Assembly: GCA_014192065.1 (NCBI GenBank)
Contig: BJHH01000003.1
Span: 109,835 to 173,834 of the forward strand
Direction: 5' to 3'
From: Gemmatimonadota bacterium
GTDB lineage: Bacteria; Gemmatimonadota; Gemmatimonadetes; Gemmatimonadales; Gemmatimonadaceae
Length of the DNA stretch: 64,000 bases
A program made the position numbers and the translations under genes. Positions within the stretch are counted from its first letter, which is position 1; each line of letters begins with the position of its first letter. The notes beneath the pieces are model-generated. The model was not told the DNA's origin. It was given only the letters and a program-made list of their open reading frames with translations, and did no database searches. Shown piece by piece: positions 47,540 through 55,318 of the stretch.

Positions 47540-48792
47540 TCGCTGCGGATCGCCTCAACGGGGTACAGCCGCGAAGCCTGAATCGCCGGATGCAACGTCG
47601 CGAGCGTGGCCACGGCGAGACTGGCGATGGCGATGATCGCTACGTCGCTTGGTTCAATGATCACGGGCAGGTGATCAAGGAAATAGATCTGCGGGTCGAG
47701 CTTGATAAGGTGGTACTTGTCCAGCGCGACGCCCGTCGCGAGCCCAATCAGCAGTCCCAATCCCGTGCCGACGCCGCCAATCACGACCCCTTGGACGAGG
47801 AACACGCGGCGCACCGCGGCAGACCCCAAGCCCATGGCCTTGAGAATGCCAATTTCACGCTGCTTGTCGCGCACGACCATGGTGAGCGTGCTGACGATAT
47901 TGAACGCGGCCACGAGCGTGATAAGGCCGAGGATCACCGCCATACCGAGTTTTTCGAGGCTCAGTGCGCGGAAGAGCGCGCTGTTCTGCTGCTGCCAGTC
48001 GATCGTGCGGTACGGAAAACCCATCGAGTCGGTGAGCGCCACGGCTAGTGCCGGCGCCGCCCATCGGTCAGTGGTGCGAACCTCGATCCCCGTGACGGCA
48101 CTATCGAGTCCGACGAGCCGCTGACCCGCGGAGAGGTCGACAAAGGCGTACTGGTTGTCGTATTCGTACATGCCCGTCTCGAAGACGCCGGTCACTTCGA
48201 ACTCGACGATTCGCGGGATAATGCCGCCCGTCACGGGCGACGTCTGCATTCCAGCGGCGGTGGCGAGTTGGATCGACGTGCCCACGTACGCATTGAATCG
48301 CTCGGCGAGGAGGTTGCCGAGCACGATGCCGTTTCGCTTGCCGTCCTTGGTCGCGAAGGAGAAGTCCCCGCTCGTCGCCTTCGTACGAATCGGGGTGACT
48401 TCGGGCCCACTGCCGCCGGCGGGGGTGATACCCATGACCGACACGCCACCGGCATAGTTCCGGCCCGGAACGCTCGCCAGTGCCTCGCCAAGCACGAACG
48501 GCGCCGCCGCCACAATTCCCTGCTGCCGGCGGACCTTGTCGAGCGCGGCACGCCAGTCCGTGATCCGCAGATCATCGCCGAAGTTGAGTAACCGGATATC
48601 CGGACTCGCCACGAGAATCTTTTCGCGCAAATCCGTCTGGAGTCCGTTCATGACACCCATGATCACGACGAGCGCGCTCACCCCGACGACGACACCACCC
48701 ATCGCGATCACGGTGATGAACGACAGGAGCCGAGACCCGCGACGGCTGCGCAGGTAGCGCCATGCGATCGACAGCTCCAGTCGGGTCATCAT
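47536..48792 (-). CDS. lolC: lipoprotein-releasing ABC transporter permease
   Basis: FtsX/MacB-family permease (418 aa): first helix near the N terminus (ELSIAWRYLRSRRGSRLLSF then FITVIAMGGVVVGVSALVV), large periplasmic domain (about 45-265), and three C-terminal helices (VVRDKQREIGILKAMGLGSA-type coupling helix). Only one permease gene is present, so it may form a homodimer, as in LolF systems, rather than a LolC/LolE pair. It overlaps lysS by 4 bases. Confidence 0.92.
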   Translation of the reverse strand: MMTRLELSIAWRYLRSRRGSRLLSFITVIAMGGVVVGVSALVVIMGVMNGLQTDLREKILVASPDIRLLNFGDDLRITDWRAALDKVRRQQGIVAAAPFVLGEALASVPGRNYAGGVSVMGITPAGGSGPEVTPIRTKATSGDFSFATKDGKRNGIVLGNLLAERFNAYVGTSIQLATAAGMQTSPVTGGIIPRIVEFEVTGVFETGMYEYDNQYAFVDLSAGQRLVGLDSAVTGIEVRTTDRWAAPALAVALTDSMGFPYRTIDWQQQNSALFRALSLEKLGMAVILGLITLVAAFNIVSTLTMVVRDKQREIGILKAMGLGSAAVRRVFLVQGVVIGGVGTGLGLLIGLATGVALDKYHLIKLDPQIYFLDHLPVIIEPSDVAIIAIASLAVATLATLHPAIQASRLYPVEAIRSE

Positions 48793-50345
48793 TCCGGCCG
48801 CATCGTGGGAAACAGGATCGCGTCGCGAATGTGTTGCGTGCCACTCAGATACATGAACAGGCGGTCAAGGCCTATCCCGACGCCACCCATTGGCGGCATG
48901 CCGTATTCCATCGCCCGCAGGTAATCCTCGTCAACCGAAGAGGCTTCCTCGTCGCCGGCAGCCTTGAGTTTGGCCTGCGCCTCAAAACGCCGCCGCTGGT
49001 CGATCGGATCGTTCAGCTCACTGAAGGCGTTCGCAAGCTCCCGGCCGCGCGCGAAGAGTTCGAATCGCTCGGTCAGCGCAGGGTTGCCGCGCTTCGGCTT
49101 GGCGAGCGGCGACAGTTCGAGTGGATAGTCGATCACGAACGTTGGCCGGTCGATCTTGGACTCCACGTGCACTTGGAACAGTTCGTCGAGCAGTTTCGGT
49201 CGTAACATCTGTTCAACGCGGTGCACCCCTACACGCGCCGCCGCCGCACGGAGCGCCTGGTCGTCGAGCGCGAGCACATCCGGTACGCCCACGCCGCGCG
49301 AGAGCGCCGGCAGCCACTCAATGCGCGGGAATCCGCCTTTCTCCAGCGCGGGGTCGAATGCGGCGGCATCGTCGGGACGGTCGATCACCGCCAAGGCCGC
49401 GCGGACCGCGACGGCCGCGGCGCCGACCAGTGATTCCACGACGTCCATCATTTCGACGTAATCGGCGTACGCCTGGTAGAACTCCAGCATCGTGAATTCG
49501 GGATTGTGCGTGCGGTCAATCCCCTCATTCCGAAAATCATGTCCGATCTCATACACGCGTTCGAATCCGCCCACGACGAGGCGTTTCAGGTACAGCTCGT
49601 CCGCGATGCGAAGAAAGAGCGGCATGTCCAGCGTGTTGTGATGGGTCACGAAGGGTTTGGCGAGCGCCCCGCCGTAGAGCGGTTGCAGCACCGGTGTCTC
49701 CACCTCCAGAAACCCCCGTCCGTCAAGGAAGGTCCGGATCGCCCGCGTCATCGCGGATCGCGAGGCAAACAGCGCCCGTACCTCAGGATGGACCGCGAGG
49801 TCGGCGTACCGCTGACGTGACCGCATCTCCCCATCTGTGAAGGCGGAGTGGCGCACCGGCTTGCCATCCACGATCTCTTCCTTGCCGAACGGGAGTGGAC
49901 GGAGGGACTTGGCGAGCAGCTCGACCTCGACGACGCGCACGGTCACTTCACCCGTGCGCGTGCGGAACAACGGCCCGCGCACCCCAACGATGTCACCCAG
50001 ATCGAACAATTGAATCGTCTCGTAGGCCGCGCCGAGCACGTCCTGCTTCAGGTAGAGCTGAATACGTCCCGACGGATCGGAAAGGTGTGCGAACGTGGTC
50101 TTCCCATGCGCGCGCCACGCCACGAGCCGGCCAGCGAGCTTCACCTCTTGTCCCTCCTCGGCATCTCCGAGGAGCTGTAGCGCGTCGGCGGCTAGGTGGG
50201 AGCGGCTGTAGCCGTAGGCGAACCCCGGCACACCCTTCGCCGCGAGTGCGTCGAGTTTATCCAGACGGGCGCGCATAACGAAATTCAGGTCGTCACGTTC
50301 GTCACGTTCGCTTGGCAGTGCGTCGCCTGCTGGTGTATCGCTCAC
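48789..50345 (-). CDS. lysS: lysyl-tRNA synthetase (class II)
   Basis: Charges tRNA-Lys (518 aa). N-terminal OB-fold anticodon-binding domain (about 60-165), class II core with motif 2 EIGHDFRNEGIDRTHNPEFTM and motif 3 GMPPMGGVGIGLDRLFMYL. GTG start at 50345 with 26 bases after prfB. Normal length. Confidence 0.96.
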   Translation of the reverse strand: MSDTPAGDALPSERDERDDLNFVMRARLDKLDALAAKGVPGFAYGYSRSHLAADALQLLGDAEEGQEVKLAGRLVAWRAHGKTTFAHLSDPSGRIQLYLKQDVLGAAYETIQLFDLGDIVGVRGPLFRTRTGEVTVRVVEVELLAKSLRPLPFGKEEIVDGKPVRHSAFTDGEMRSRQRYADLAVHPEVRALFASRSAMTRAIRTFLDGRGFLEVETPVLQPLYGGALAKPFVTHHNTLDMPLFLRIADELYLKRLVVGGFERVYEIGHDFRNEGIDRTHNPEFTMLEFYQAYADYVEMMDVVESLVGAAAVAVRAALAVIDRPDDAAAFDPALEKGGFPRIEWLPALSRGVGVPDVLALDDQALRAAAARVGVHRVEQMLRPKLLDELFQVHVESKIDRPTFVIDYPLELSPLAKPKRGNPALTERFELFARGRELANAFSELNDPIDQRRRFEAQAKLKAAGDEEASSVDEDYLRAMEYGMPPMGGVGIGLDRLFMYLSGTQHIRDAILFPTMRPE

Positions 50346-50371
50346 GATGTGGCCGGGGTGTATTTGGATGA

Positions 50372-51488
50372 CTACGCGCTGTCCTTCGGACCGCCCTTCT
50401 GCGTCAGAAATGCCTCAATGAACGGGTCGATCGCACCGTCCATTACCCGCTGCACGTCGGTGATTTTCAATTCAGTGCGATGATCATTCACCATCGTGTA
50501 CGGCTGGAAGACGTAGCTGCGAATCTGGCTGCCGAATGACACGTCCTGCTTACTGGCGTCCAATTTGGCCTTGACCGCCGCCTGCTTCTCCACTTCAAGC
50601 TGGTAGAGGCGGTTCTTGAGCTGCTTCATCGCCGTCGCCTTGTTCTTGCCCTGGCTTCGCTCCTGCTGGCAGGTGACCACGATACCCGACGGTATGTGCG
50701 TGATGCGCACCGCCGAGCTGGTCTTGTTCACGTGCTGTCCGCCGGCACCCGAAGCGCGGAATACGTCCAGCTTGATATCGTCGTCGCGAATTTCAATGTT
50801 GATGTCGTTGTCCACCACCGGATAGATGAACACTGAGGCGAAGCTGGTATGCCGCCGGGCCTGTGAATCGAACGGGGAAATACGCACCAAACGGTGCACC
50901 CCCGTTTCCGGTCGCAGAAACCCGAAGGCGTAGAGCCCCTTGATCTCGAGCACCGCCCCCTTGATGCCGGCTTCTTCGCCTTCGCTCATATCGAGAATCT
51001 CGACGCCATAGCCGCGGCGTTCGGCCCAGCGCGTATACATGCGCATCAGCATCTGCGCCCAATCCTGGGCTTCGGTACCGCCGGCCCCTGCGGCGATTTC
51101 CACCTGCGCGTCGCGAAAGTCGTCGGCGCCCTGCAGCAGCGACTTCAACTTGAAGGAGTCGATGTCTTCCCTGACCGCCGCCGTTTCACGGTCCACTTCG
51201 GCTGTCATGTCGGGGTCGGGGTCGGATTCGAGGAGGAGATCCATCTCGATCGCGCCCTGCACCCGTTCCCACAGCCGGTCGAATGTGTCAACCCAGACTT
51301 TGAGGCCCTTGACCTGCTGGACCACTGCACGCGCGCGCTCCTGGTTGGCCCAGAAGCCGGCGTCGGCCATTTCGCCCTCGACCGCGGCTAGCGCCGCCCG
51401 CTTACCGGTAAGGTCAAAGGTACCTCCGGAGATCCGCAAGGCAGTTTTCGTCGTGTTTCAACGATTTTGCGCGTTCTGATTCCGCCAT
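50372..51488 (-). CDS. prfB: peptide chain release factor 2, expressed by programmed +1 frameshift
   Basis: Terminates translation at UGA and UAA. The zero frame begins at ATG 51488 (AGGGG 7 bases upstream), runs 24 codons and meets TGA at 51416-51414. A +1 shift at the preceding CTT continues for 347 codons, giving a 371-residue product of normal RF2 length. The downstream part has the RF2 tripeptide SPF in RISPFDSQARRHTSF and the catalytic GGQ in GAGGQHVNKTSSAVRIT. The site itself is listed separately. As in most bacteria, RF2 should autoregulate by the rate of termination at the internal UGA. Confidence 0.96.
51413..51428 (-). promoter_or_regulatory. prfB programmed +1 frameshift site
   Basis: Minus-strand sequence CGGAGGTACCTTTGAC: a Shine-Dalgarno-like GGAGG, a three-base spacer codon (TAC), slippery CTT and the UGA codon followed by C. 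This layout is the same as in E. coli prfB (AGGGGGTATCTTTGAC). Confidence 0.95.
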
Positions 51489-51505
51489 CGGTCGCCCCTA
51501 AGAGA

Positions 51506-51539
51506 TGAGCCGTCCCCCGCGTCTCGGGAAGACGGCTCA
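51506..51539 (-). terminator. hairpin upstream of prfB
   Basis: Arms TGAGCCGTC (51506-51514) and GACGGCTCA (51531-51539) are perfectly complementary, with an inner CCCG/CGGG that extends the stem. On the minus strand the stem is followed by TCTCTTAGG, a short T-rich tail. It lies 47 bases beyond the stop of the upstream membrane protein gene and 18 before the prfB ATG, so it may be its terminator or a prfB leader structure. Confidence 0.55.
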
Positions 51540-51586
51540 CGGCACATCCCAAAGATAGCATCGCGTCAGTAGGCGCGTAGTCGCGG

Positions 51587-52414
51587 CTATCGGATCGGTA
51601 GGTATCCGGTCAGCTCGAACGTACCGCGCGGCGCCCCGACCCCACCCCGCAGCCTCAGCGTCACGAACGCGTCGAGCATTGAGAGCACATGATTGACCGC
51701 CACCGCAGCGATGTAGTGCCTCGCCTCGCGACTGGCGTCATTTCCGCGCCGAATGATCTGACGATACTGATCCCACTCCAACTGGGCATTGCGCCAAGTC
51801 CAGCGGTATTCCGGAGTCACGGCATGCGTGGCATAGAAGGCCATGGCCGCGCGGTAGGGCGCGGACGCGCGATCGGGTTCGATATTCGGGTTGGGCCATT
51901 GCGACAGCTGCCTGGCTTTGAGCCAGATCGCACCATTGAAGGTCGACGTGTCGATTTCTGGCGAGAACGGGCCGGTTCCTGGCGTGCGATTGTACACACC
52001 ACTCTCGAGGTGCTTCTCCATCGCCTCGTAGTAGTCCCAAGTTCCTAGGGCCTCGTTGCCTGGCACAAACGCGCGCGCGATGTCCCGTGCGAGGGCCTGG
52101 TAACGCGAACGTTCTCGAATAAACGTCGCCTTGCGGCTCATGTACCCCGCGAGCGCATACGCCTCGACAGCGAGATATGGCACGAACCGGTCCTGCCCGA
52201 GCAGGATCTGCCCGTAACCTGGAATCACCCCGGACGCCAACGGAACCCACCACGCAGAATCACGCACCGGAATCCGAAGGCCTGCCAGCGAAGGAACCGT
52301 TGCCGACTTGCCACGGTCGACGGACACCCCGACGGTGACCGCGGACTGGGCACGGACCGAACCGGGAGCGATCATGATCGCGATCGCGAGCACGAGAGAT
52401 CGCACGGGATTCAT
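51587..52414 (-). CDS. hypothetical envelope protein, DUF5683-like
   Basis: A 275-residue protein with a signal peptide (VLAIAIMIAPGSVRAQ), then SLLPGAGQ-type hydrophobic segment (VPLASGVIPGYGQILLGQDR), then a mostly soluble region with many Arg/Tyr/Trp residues, ending VAVNHVLSMLDAFVTLRL. The glycine-containing hairpin near residues 58-75 and the NHxxSxxDAFVxxRL motif are shared with the gene at 54587, so the two are probably distant paralogues. No enzymatic motif seen. It overlaps the PorV-like gene by 4 bases. Function unknown; an envelope or outer-membrane accessory role is a guess from the signal peptide and neighbour. Confidence 0.6.
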   Translation of the reverse strand: MNPVRSLVLAIAIMIAPGSVRAQSAVTVGVSVDRGKSATVPSLAGLRIPVRDSAWWVPLASGVIPGYGQILLGQDRFVPYLAVEAYALAGYMSRKATFIRERSRYQALARDIARAFVPGNEALGTWDYYEAMEKHLESGVYNRTPGTGPFSPEIDTSTFNGAIWLKARQLSQWPNPNIEPDRASAPYRAAMAFYATHAVTPEYRWTWRNAQLEWDQYRQIIRRGNDASREARHYIAAVAVNHVLSMLDAFVTLRLRGGVGAPRGTFELTGYLPIR

Positions 52415-53472
52415 CGGAACATGAACCTGACCGTCAGGTACGTCGGCGGCTCTCCTGCGTCGGACGACAGGCCACCAAATGTTCTCGCAAACTCCAGCCC
52501 GAGCGCACCCTGGCGTACGCCGAGCCCAACAGCGGCGGTCGAACCGTCGCCACTGGCCGTGAGCATCCCGCCTCGGAGGAAGTACCGCTCGGCAACACCG
52601 AACTCGGCACCGGCCCGGAAGGCGGAATCGTCGAACCCCAGCCGCGACACCACTTCACCCGTGAAATGCAGCGTGAGGCCCGGCGCGGCACGCGAAACCG
52701 CATCAATGCGATAATCAGCGCCGGCGTGCAGTCGAGCCGGAACTGGATCGCACTGTTCCGTGTCGACGACTTGAATGCAAAATCCGACGTTTCGGGCAAC
52801 GGCGCCGACCGTCAGCGCCCGTTTCGTTCCTGCAACGACGTGCGCGCCAAGGTCGAACGCACTCGTAGATACCAAGTACGTGAGGACACCCTGGCACGAT
52901 CCACCGCAGCTCTGGCTCTGCTGCAGGTACTTGTAGGTCAGCCCGACCGACACGCGGTCGCCAAACGTCGCCGAGTACGACGTCGCGAAAACTGCCGCTT
53001 TGGAGTAGAGCGTCCCGATCGTCGCGCCGAACTGATCTGTCGACAACTGGTCGCCGAAATTGAAGTGCAGCAACGATGCGCTGAGGACGCCCGCTTTGCC
53101 CGCGGGGAACACGGCGTTGGCCGCCGTGCCGGTGAGCAAGAAGTTCTTGGAATAGTCAATCGTGAACTCCCGCCGAATGGACCACCCCAGAGCCGCGGGG
53201 TTCCACCAGATGGCTTCACCGCTGAGCCGGCTGGCGACCGCCGCCTGTCCTTGCCCCACCGCGCGAGCACCGATGGGAACAAGGAGGAACAGTGCGCCCT
53301 CTTTCGCGACATCCTGCGCCACGGCGCTGATCGCGCTGATCGCGCTGATCGCGCTGACGAGCGCTGTCACGATCGCCGTCCGGGCGATCGCACCGAGCCT
53401 TCCAACTGCAGCGGCCACGGGCACGGGCACGGGCGCGCGCCGGTGCAGGCTACGCAATCGGCGTGGCCTCAT
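52411..53472 (-). CDS. PorV/PorQ-family outer-membrane barrel protein
   Basis: A 353-residue precursor of a small beta-barrel (LFLLVPIGARAVGQGQAAVA, then SGEAIWWNPAALGWSIRREF, and a final aromatic strand LTVRFMFR). The pattern matches the PorV/UPF0164 group, used in Bacteroidetes type IX secretion and in other outer-membrane roles. The signal region holds a repeat-encoded ISAISAISA. ATG 53472 overlaps the upstream gene by 23 bases; GTG codons at 53430, 53424 or 53418 are alternatives that avoid the overlap. No T9SS marker (PorU, gldN) is in the window, so a type IX link is not implied. Confidence 0.75.
   Translation of the reverse strand: MRPRRLRSLHRRAPVPVPVAAAVGRLGAIARTAIVTALVSAISAISAISAVAQDVAKEGALFLLVPIGARAVGQGQAAVASRLSGEAIWWNPAALGWSIRREFTIDYSKNFLLTGTAANAVFPAGKAGVLSASLLHFNFGDQLSTDQFGATIGTLYSKAAVFATSYSATFGDRVSVGLTYKYLQQSQSCGGSCQGVLTYLVSTSAFDLGAHVVAGTKRALTVGAVARNVGFCIQVVDTEQCDPVPARLHAGADYRIDAVSRAAPGLTLHFTGEVVSRLGFDDSAFRAGAEFGVAERYFLRGGMLTASGDGSTAAVGLGVRQGALGLEFARTFGGLSSDAGEPPTYLTVRFMFR
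53324..53359 (-). repeat. 9-bp tandem repeat inside the PorV-like signal peptide
   Basis: Three exact copies of GCGCTGATC on the plus strand (53324-53332, 53333-53341, 53342-53350) plus a degenerate fourth copy (53351-53359). On the minus strand the array encodes a repeated Ile-Ser-Ala in the hydrophobic core of the signal peptide. A change in copy number would keep the frame. Confidence 0.9.
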
Positions 53473-53620
53473 CAATCAGCATCACGGGGATGTCATCGCG
53501 CACGGCGTAGCGCAGCTTGCACGCAGCGCAATCGAGGGCACTGTCCTGCTCGCGGTAATCGAGGGTTCCCTTGCACTTCGGGCAGGCCAGGATGGCGAGC
53601 AACTGGGGGGCGAGCGCCAT
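53450..53620 (-). CDS. Trm112-like zinc-ribbon protein
   Basis: A 56-residue protein of the Trm112/YcaR (UPF0434) group: two CxxC pairs (LACPKCKGTL and CAACKLRYA) and the C-terminal RDDIPVMLIDEA pattern. Eukaryotic and archaeal Trm112 activates methyltransferases; the bacterial role is unclear. ATG 53620 with GAGGA 8 bases upstream was chosen; a TTG at 53635 overlapping the era stop is an alternative. It is coupled to era upstream. Confidence 0.85.
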   Translation of the reverse strand: MALAPQLLAILACPKCKGTLDYREQDSALDCAACKLRYAVRDDIPVMLIDEATPIA

Positions 53621-53631
53621 AGAACGGATCC

Positions 53632-54513
53632 TCAACGATCGTCAGATGGAGAATAGCCAAGGCGGCGGAGCGCAGCGGCATCGCGTCGCCAGTTGGGAAG
53701 CACCTTCACCCAGAGTTCGAGGAAGACCTGCCCGCCAACGAGGGGTTCAATCTTGGCCCGCGACCGTTTGCCGATCTCGCGGATCCGCTCCCCACCGGTG
53801 CCGATGACGATACGTTTTTGACTGTCCCGCTCGACGTACAGCACCGCACGAATGTACACCGGCGCCTTGGCCTCGCGGAACTCCTCGACCACGCACGCGA
53901 TGGCATGCGGGATTTCGTCATCCAGCTCCTCGAGCGCAGTTTCGCGCACCATTTCGGCGACGAAGAAGCGAAGGTTTTGCGTACTGACGTCGTCGGCGGG
54001 ATACAGAAAGGCGCCCTCGGGAACCATCGCACGTAGTCTGGCGATCAACCGGTCGACACCATCTCCGGTTTTGCCAGAAATCAGAGAGGCGTCGGGATTG
54101 TCCTGTGCGAGGTACCCGCGAGCGGCCTCGGAAAGTTCGTCGATCTTATTCAGCGCGCTCATGACTGGCGTACGGGGCGCATCCCCTTCCCATGCAGCCT
54201 CGGCCCAGAGCGAATGCGGTGGCCCAGCGCCGGCATCCCACAGGTGGACGATCACGTCAGCGTCAATCAGCGCCCGCCTTGAAGCGGCACGCATGGTGTG
54301 GTGTAGCGCGTCGGCTGGCTCTATCAGCCCTGGCGTATCCAGAAAGACCAACTGCGAGGTCTCATCACTCAGAATTCCGACCACTCGCCCGCGAGTGGAT
54401 TGCGCCTTCGGGCTGGTGAGCGCAAGCCGCTCGCCGATGAGGCGATTTAACAGCGTCGACTTTCCGGCGTTCGGCCGGCCAGCGATCGTGACTATTCCGC
54501 ATCGAGTCATCAT
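53632..54513 (-). CDS. era: GTPase Era
   Basis: Binds the 3' end of 16S rRNA and helps 30S assembly (293 aa). G1 GRPNAGKSTLLNRLIGE, DTPG, NKID, and a C-terminal KH domain (VIGTGGERIREIGKRSRAKIE-type) ending with KVLPNWRRDAAALRRLG. Two adjacent ATGs at the start (54513, 54510). The gap to the upstream membrane gene is 73 bases. Confidence 0.96.
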   Translation of the reverse strand: MMTRCGIVTIAGRPNAGKSTLLNRLIGERLALTSPKAQSTRGRVVGILSDETSQLVFLDTPGLIEPADALHHTMRAASRRALIDADVIVHLWDAGAGPPHSLWAEAAWEGDAPRTPVMSALNKIDELSEAARGYLAQDNPDASLISGKTGDGVDRLIARLRAMVPEGAFLYPADDVSTQNLRFFVAEMVRETALEELDDEIPHAIACVVEEFREAKAPVYIRAVLYVERDSQKRIVIGTGGERIREIGKRSRAKIEPLVGGQVFLELWVKVLPNWRRDAAALRRLGYSPSDDR

Positions 54514-54586
54514 TTTAAGACGAGTAGTGGCAGCCAGAAGTCAATCTTGGCCGGGCCAGTGGTCCAAGGGCTTCGGCGGTGGACGC

Positions 54587-55150
54587 TCAGCGAATGCCGA
54601 TCTGCGCGGAGAGGCCGAATCCGCCACGGATCGGCGCTGCCCGCAGCTTCACGTGCTGGGGCAGGTCCCACAGCTGGGCCGCGACGAACGCCTCGACGCC
54701 GGCGATGAGGTGATTGAACACCAGTACCGCGGTCCAGTCTTCCACCTGCAGCCGACGCGCGCGGACGAGCGCGTCGCTGTAGTACGGCGGGTCCAGCGTC
54801 GAGACGCCAGTCGCCTGATCGATCTTGTAGATGCGCGGGAGCGAGTCGCGGCGGTACGCACGGGCGAGGCGCAGATCATCACCAGTCCGATGCACGAGCG
54901 CAATCGCGAATGCTTCCATCAGGAAAAATCCTGCCCCGACGAACGGACGATCGAGCTTGGCCTGCCCGAGACCGGGGAGTACGAGCGAATAGAGGAACGC
55001 CTGCCGTGGCGTAATCGGCGCACGCCCGGTGTCAGCTGGAGTGATCCCCACGCGGGCGCCGGCGGACCGCACCTGGGCGCCGAGTGGATCTGCGCACAGC
55101 TGCGACCAGAGCCCGCCCAGCAGAGAGAGAGCGGCAAGGCGCGTGGCCAG
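54587..55150 (-). CDS. DUF5683-like membrane protein, start uncertain
   Basis: A roughly 187-residue envelope protein. It has a signal peptide ending LGAQ, then RQAFLYSLVLPGLGQAKLDRP and VGAGFFLMEAFAIALVHRTG (two hydrophobic segments), a soluble part, and the motif NHLIAGVEAFVAAQLWDLP shared in pattern with the product of 51587-52414. No ATG, GTG or TTG lies in frame between the tRNA-Sec 3' end (55193) and the signal peptide; a CTG at 55150 gives the expected N terminus. An in-frame TTG (55225) and ATG (55246) lie within the tRNA gene. Function unknown. Confidence 0.6.
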   Translation of the reverse strand: MATRLAALSLLGGLWSQLCADPLGAQVRSAGARVGITPADTGRAPITPRQAFLYSLVLPGLGQAKLDRPFVGAGFFLMEAFAIALVHRTGDDLRLARAYRRDSLPRIYKIDQATGVSTLDPPYYSDALVRARRLQVEDWTAVLVFNHLIAGVEAFVAAQLWDLPQHVKLRAAPIRGGFGLSAQIGIR

Positions 55151-55192
55151 GCGGCGGCGTGGCGCCCTGAAGCCCGCGTCGACCGCTCGCCG

Positions 55193-55289
55193 TGGCGGGA
55201 GCGCATGGGAATCGAACCCACCCAACCCGACGATGTCAGGTCGCATCAGTTTTGAAGACTGAGGGAGCCACCAGGCTCCATGCACTCCC
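55193..55289 (-). tRNA. selC: tRNA-Sec (anticodon UCA)
   Basis: Read 55289 to 55193 it folds as a selenocysteine tRNA: 8-bp acceptor stem GGGAGTGC/GCGCTCCC (one G-U), 6-bp D stem GGAGCC/GGCTCC with a 4-base TGGT loop, anticodon stem TCAGT/ACTGA with loop CTTCAAA (anticodon TCA), a long variable arm (9-bp stem with two wobbles and a 3-base loop), T arm GTGGG/CCCAT with loop TTCGATT, discriminator G and an encoded CCA. These are the specific marks of tRNA-Sec rather than tRNA-Ser. It starts 29 bases after the selD stop. Confidence 0.97.
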
Positions 55290-55318
55290 GTGGCGCACGG
55301 TTTCGCCTAACATCGTGC

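Noticed and set aside
51414-51416. In-frame TGA in prfB as a mutation or selenocysteine codon
   Set aside because: The surrounding sequence is the classical RF2 +1 frameshift site, and a tRNA-Sec elsewhere in the window does not make this a Sec codon; no SECIS structure follows.
52411-53472. Evidence of a type IX secretion system from the PorV-like protein
   Set aside because: No other T9SS component is present in the window, and PorV-like barrels have wider uses.
54513-54560. Possible promoter upstream of era (TTGACT with a TAAAAT box)
   Set aside because: The spacing is about 21 bases and the -10-like box overlaps the start codon, so it is not a credible pair.
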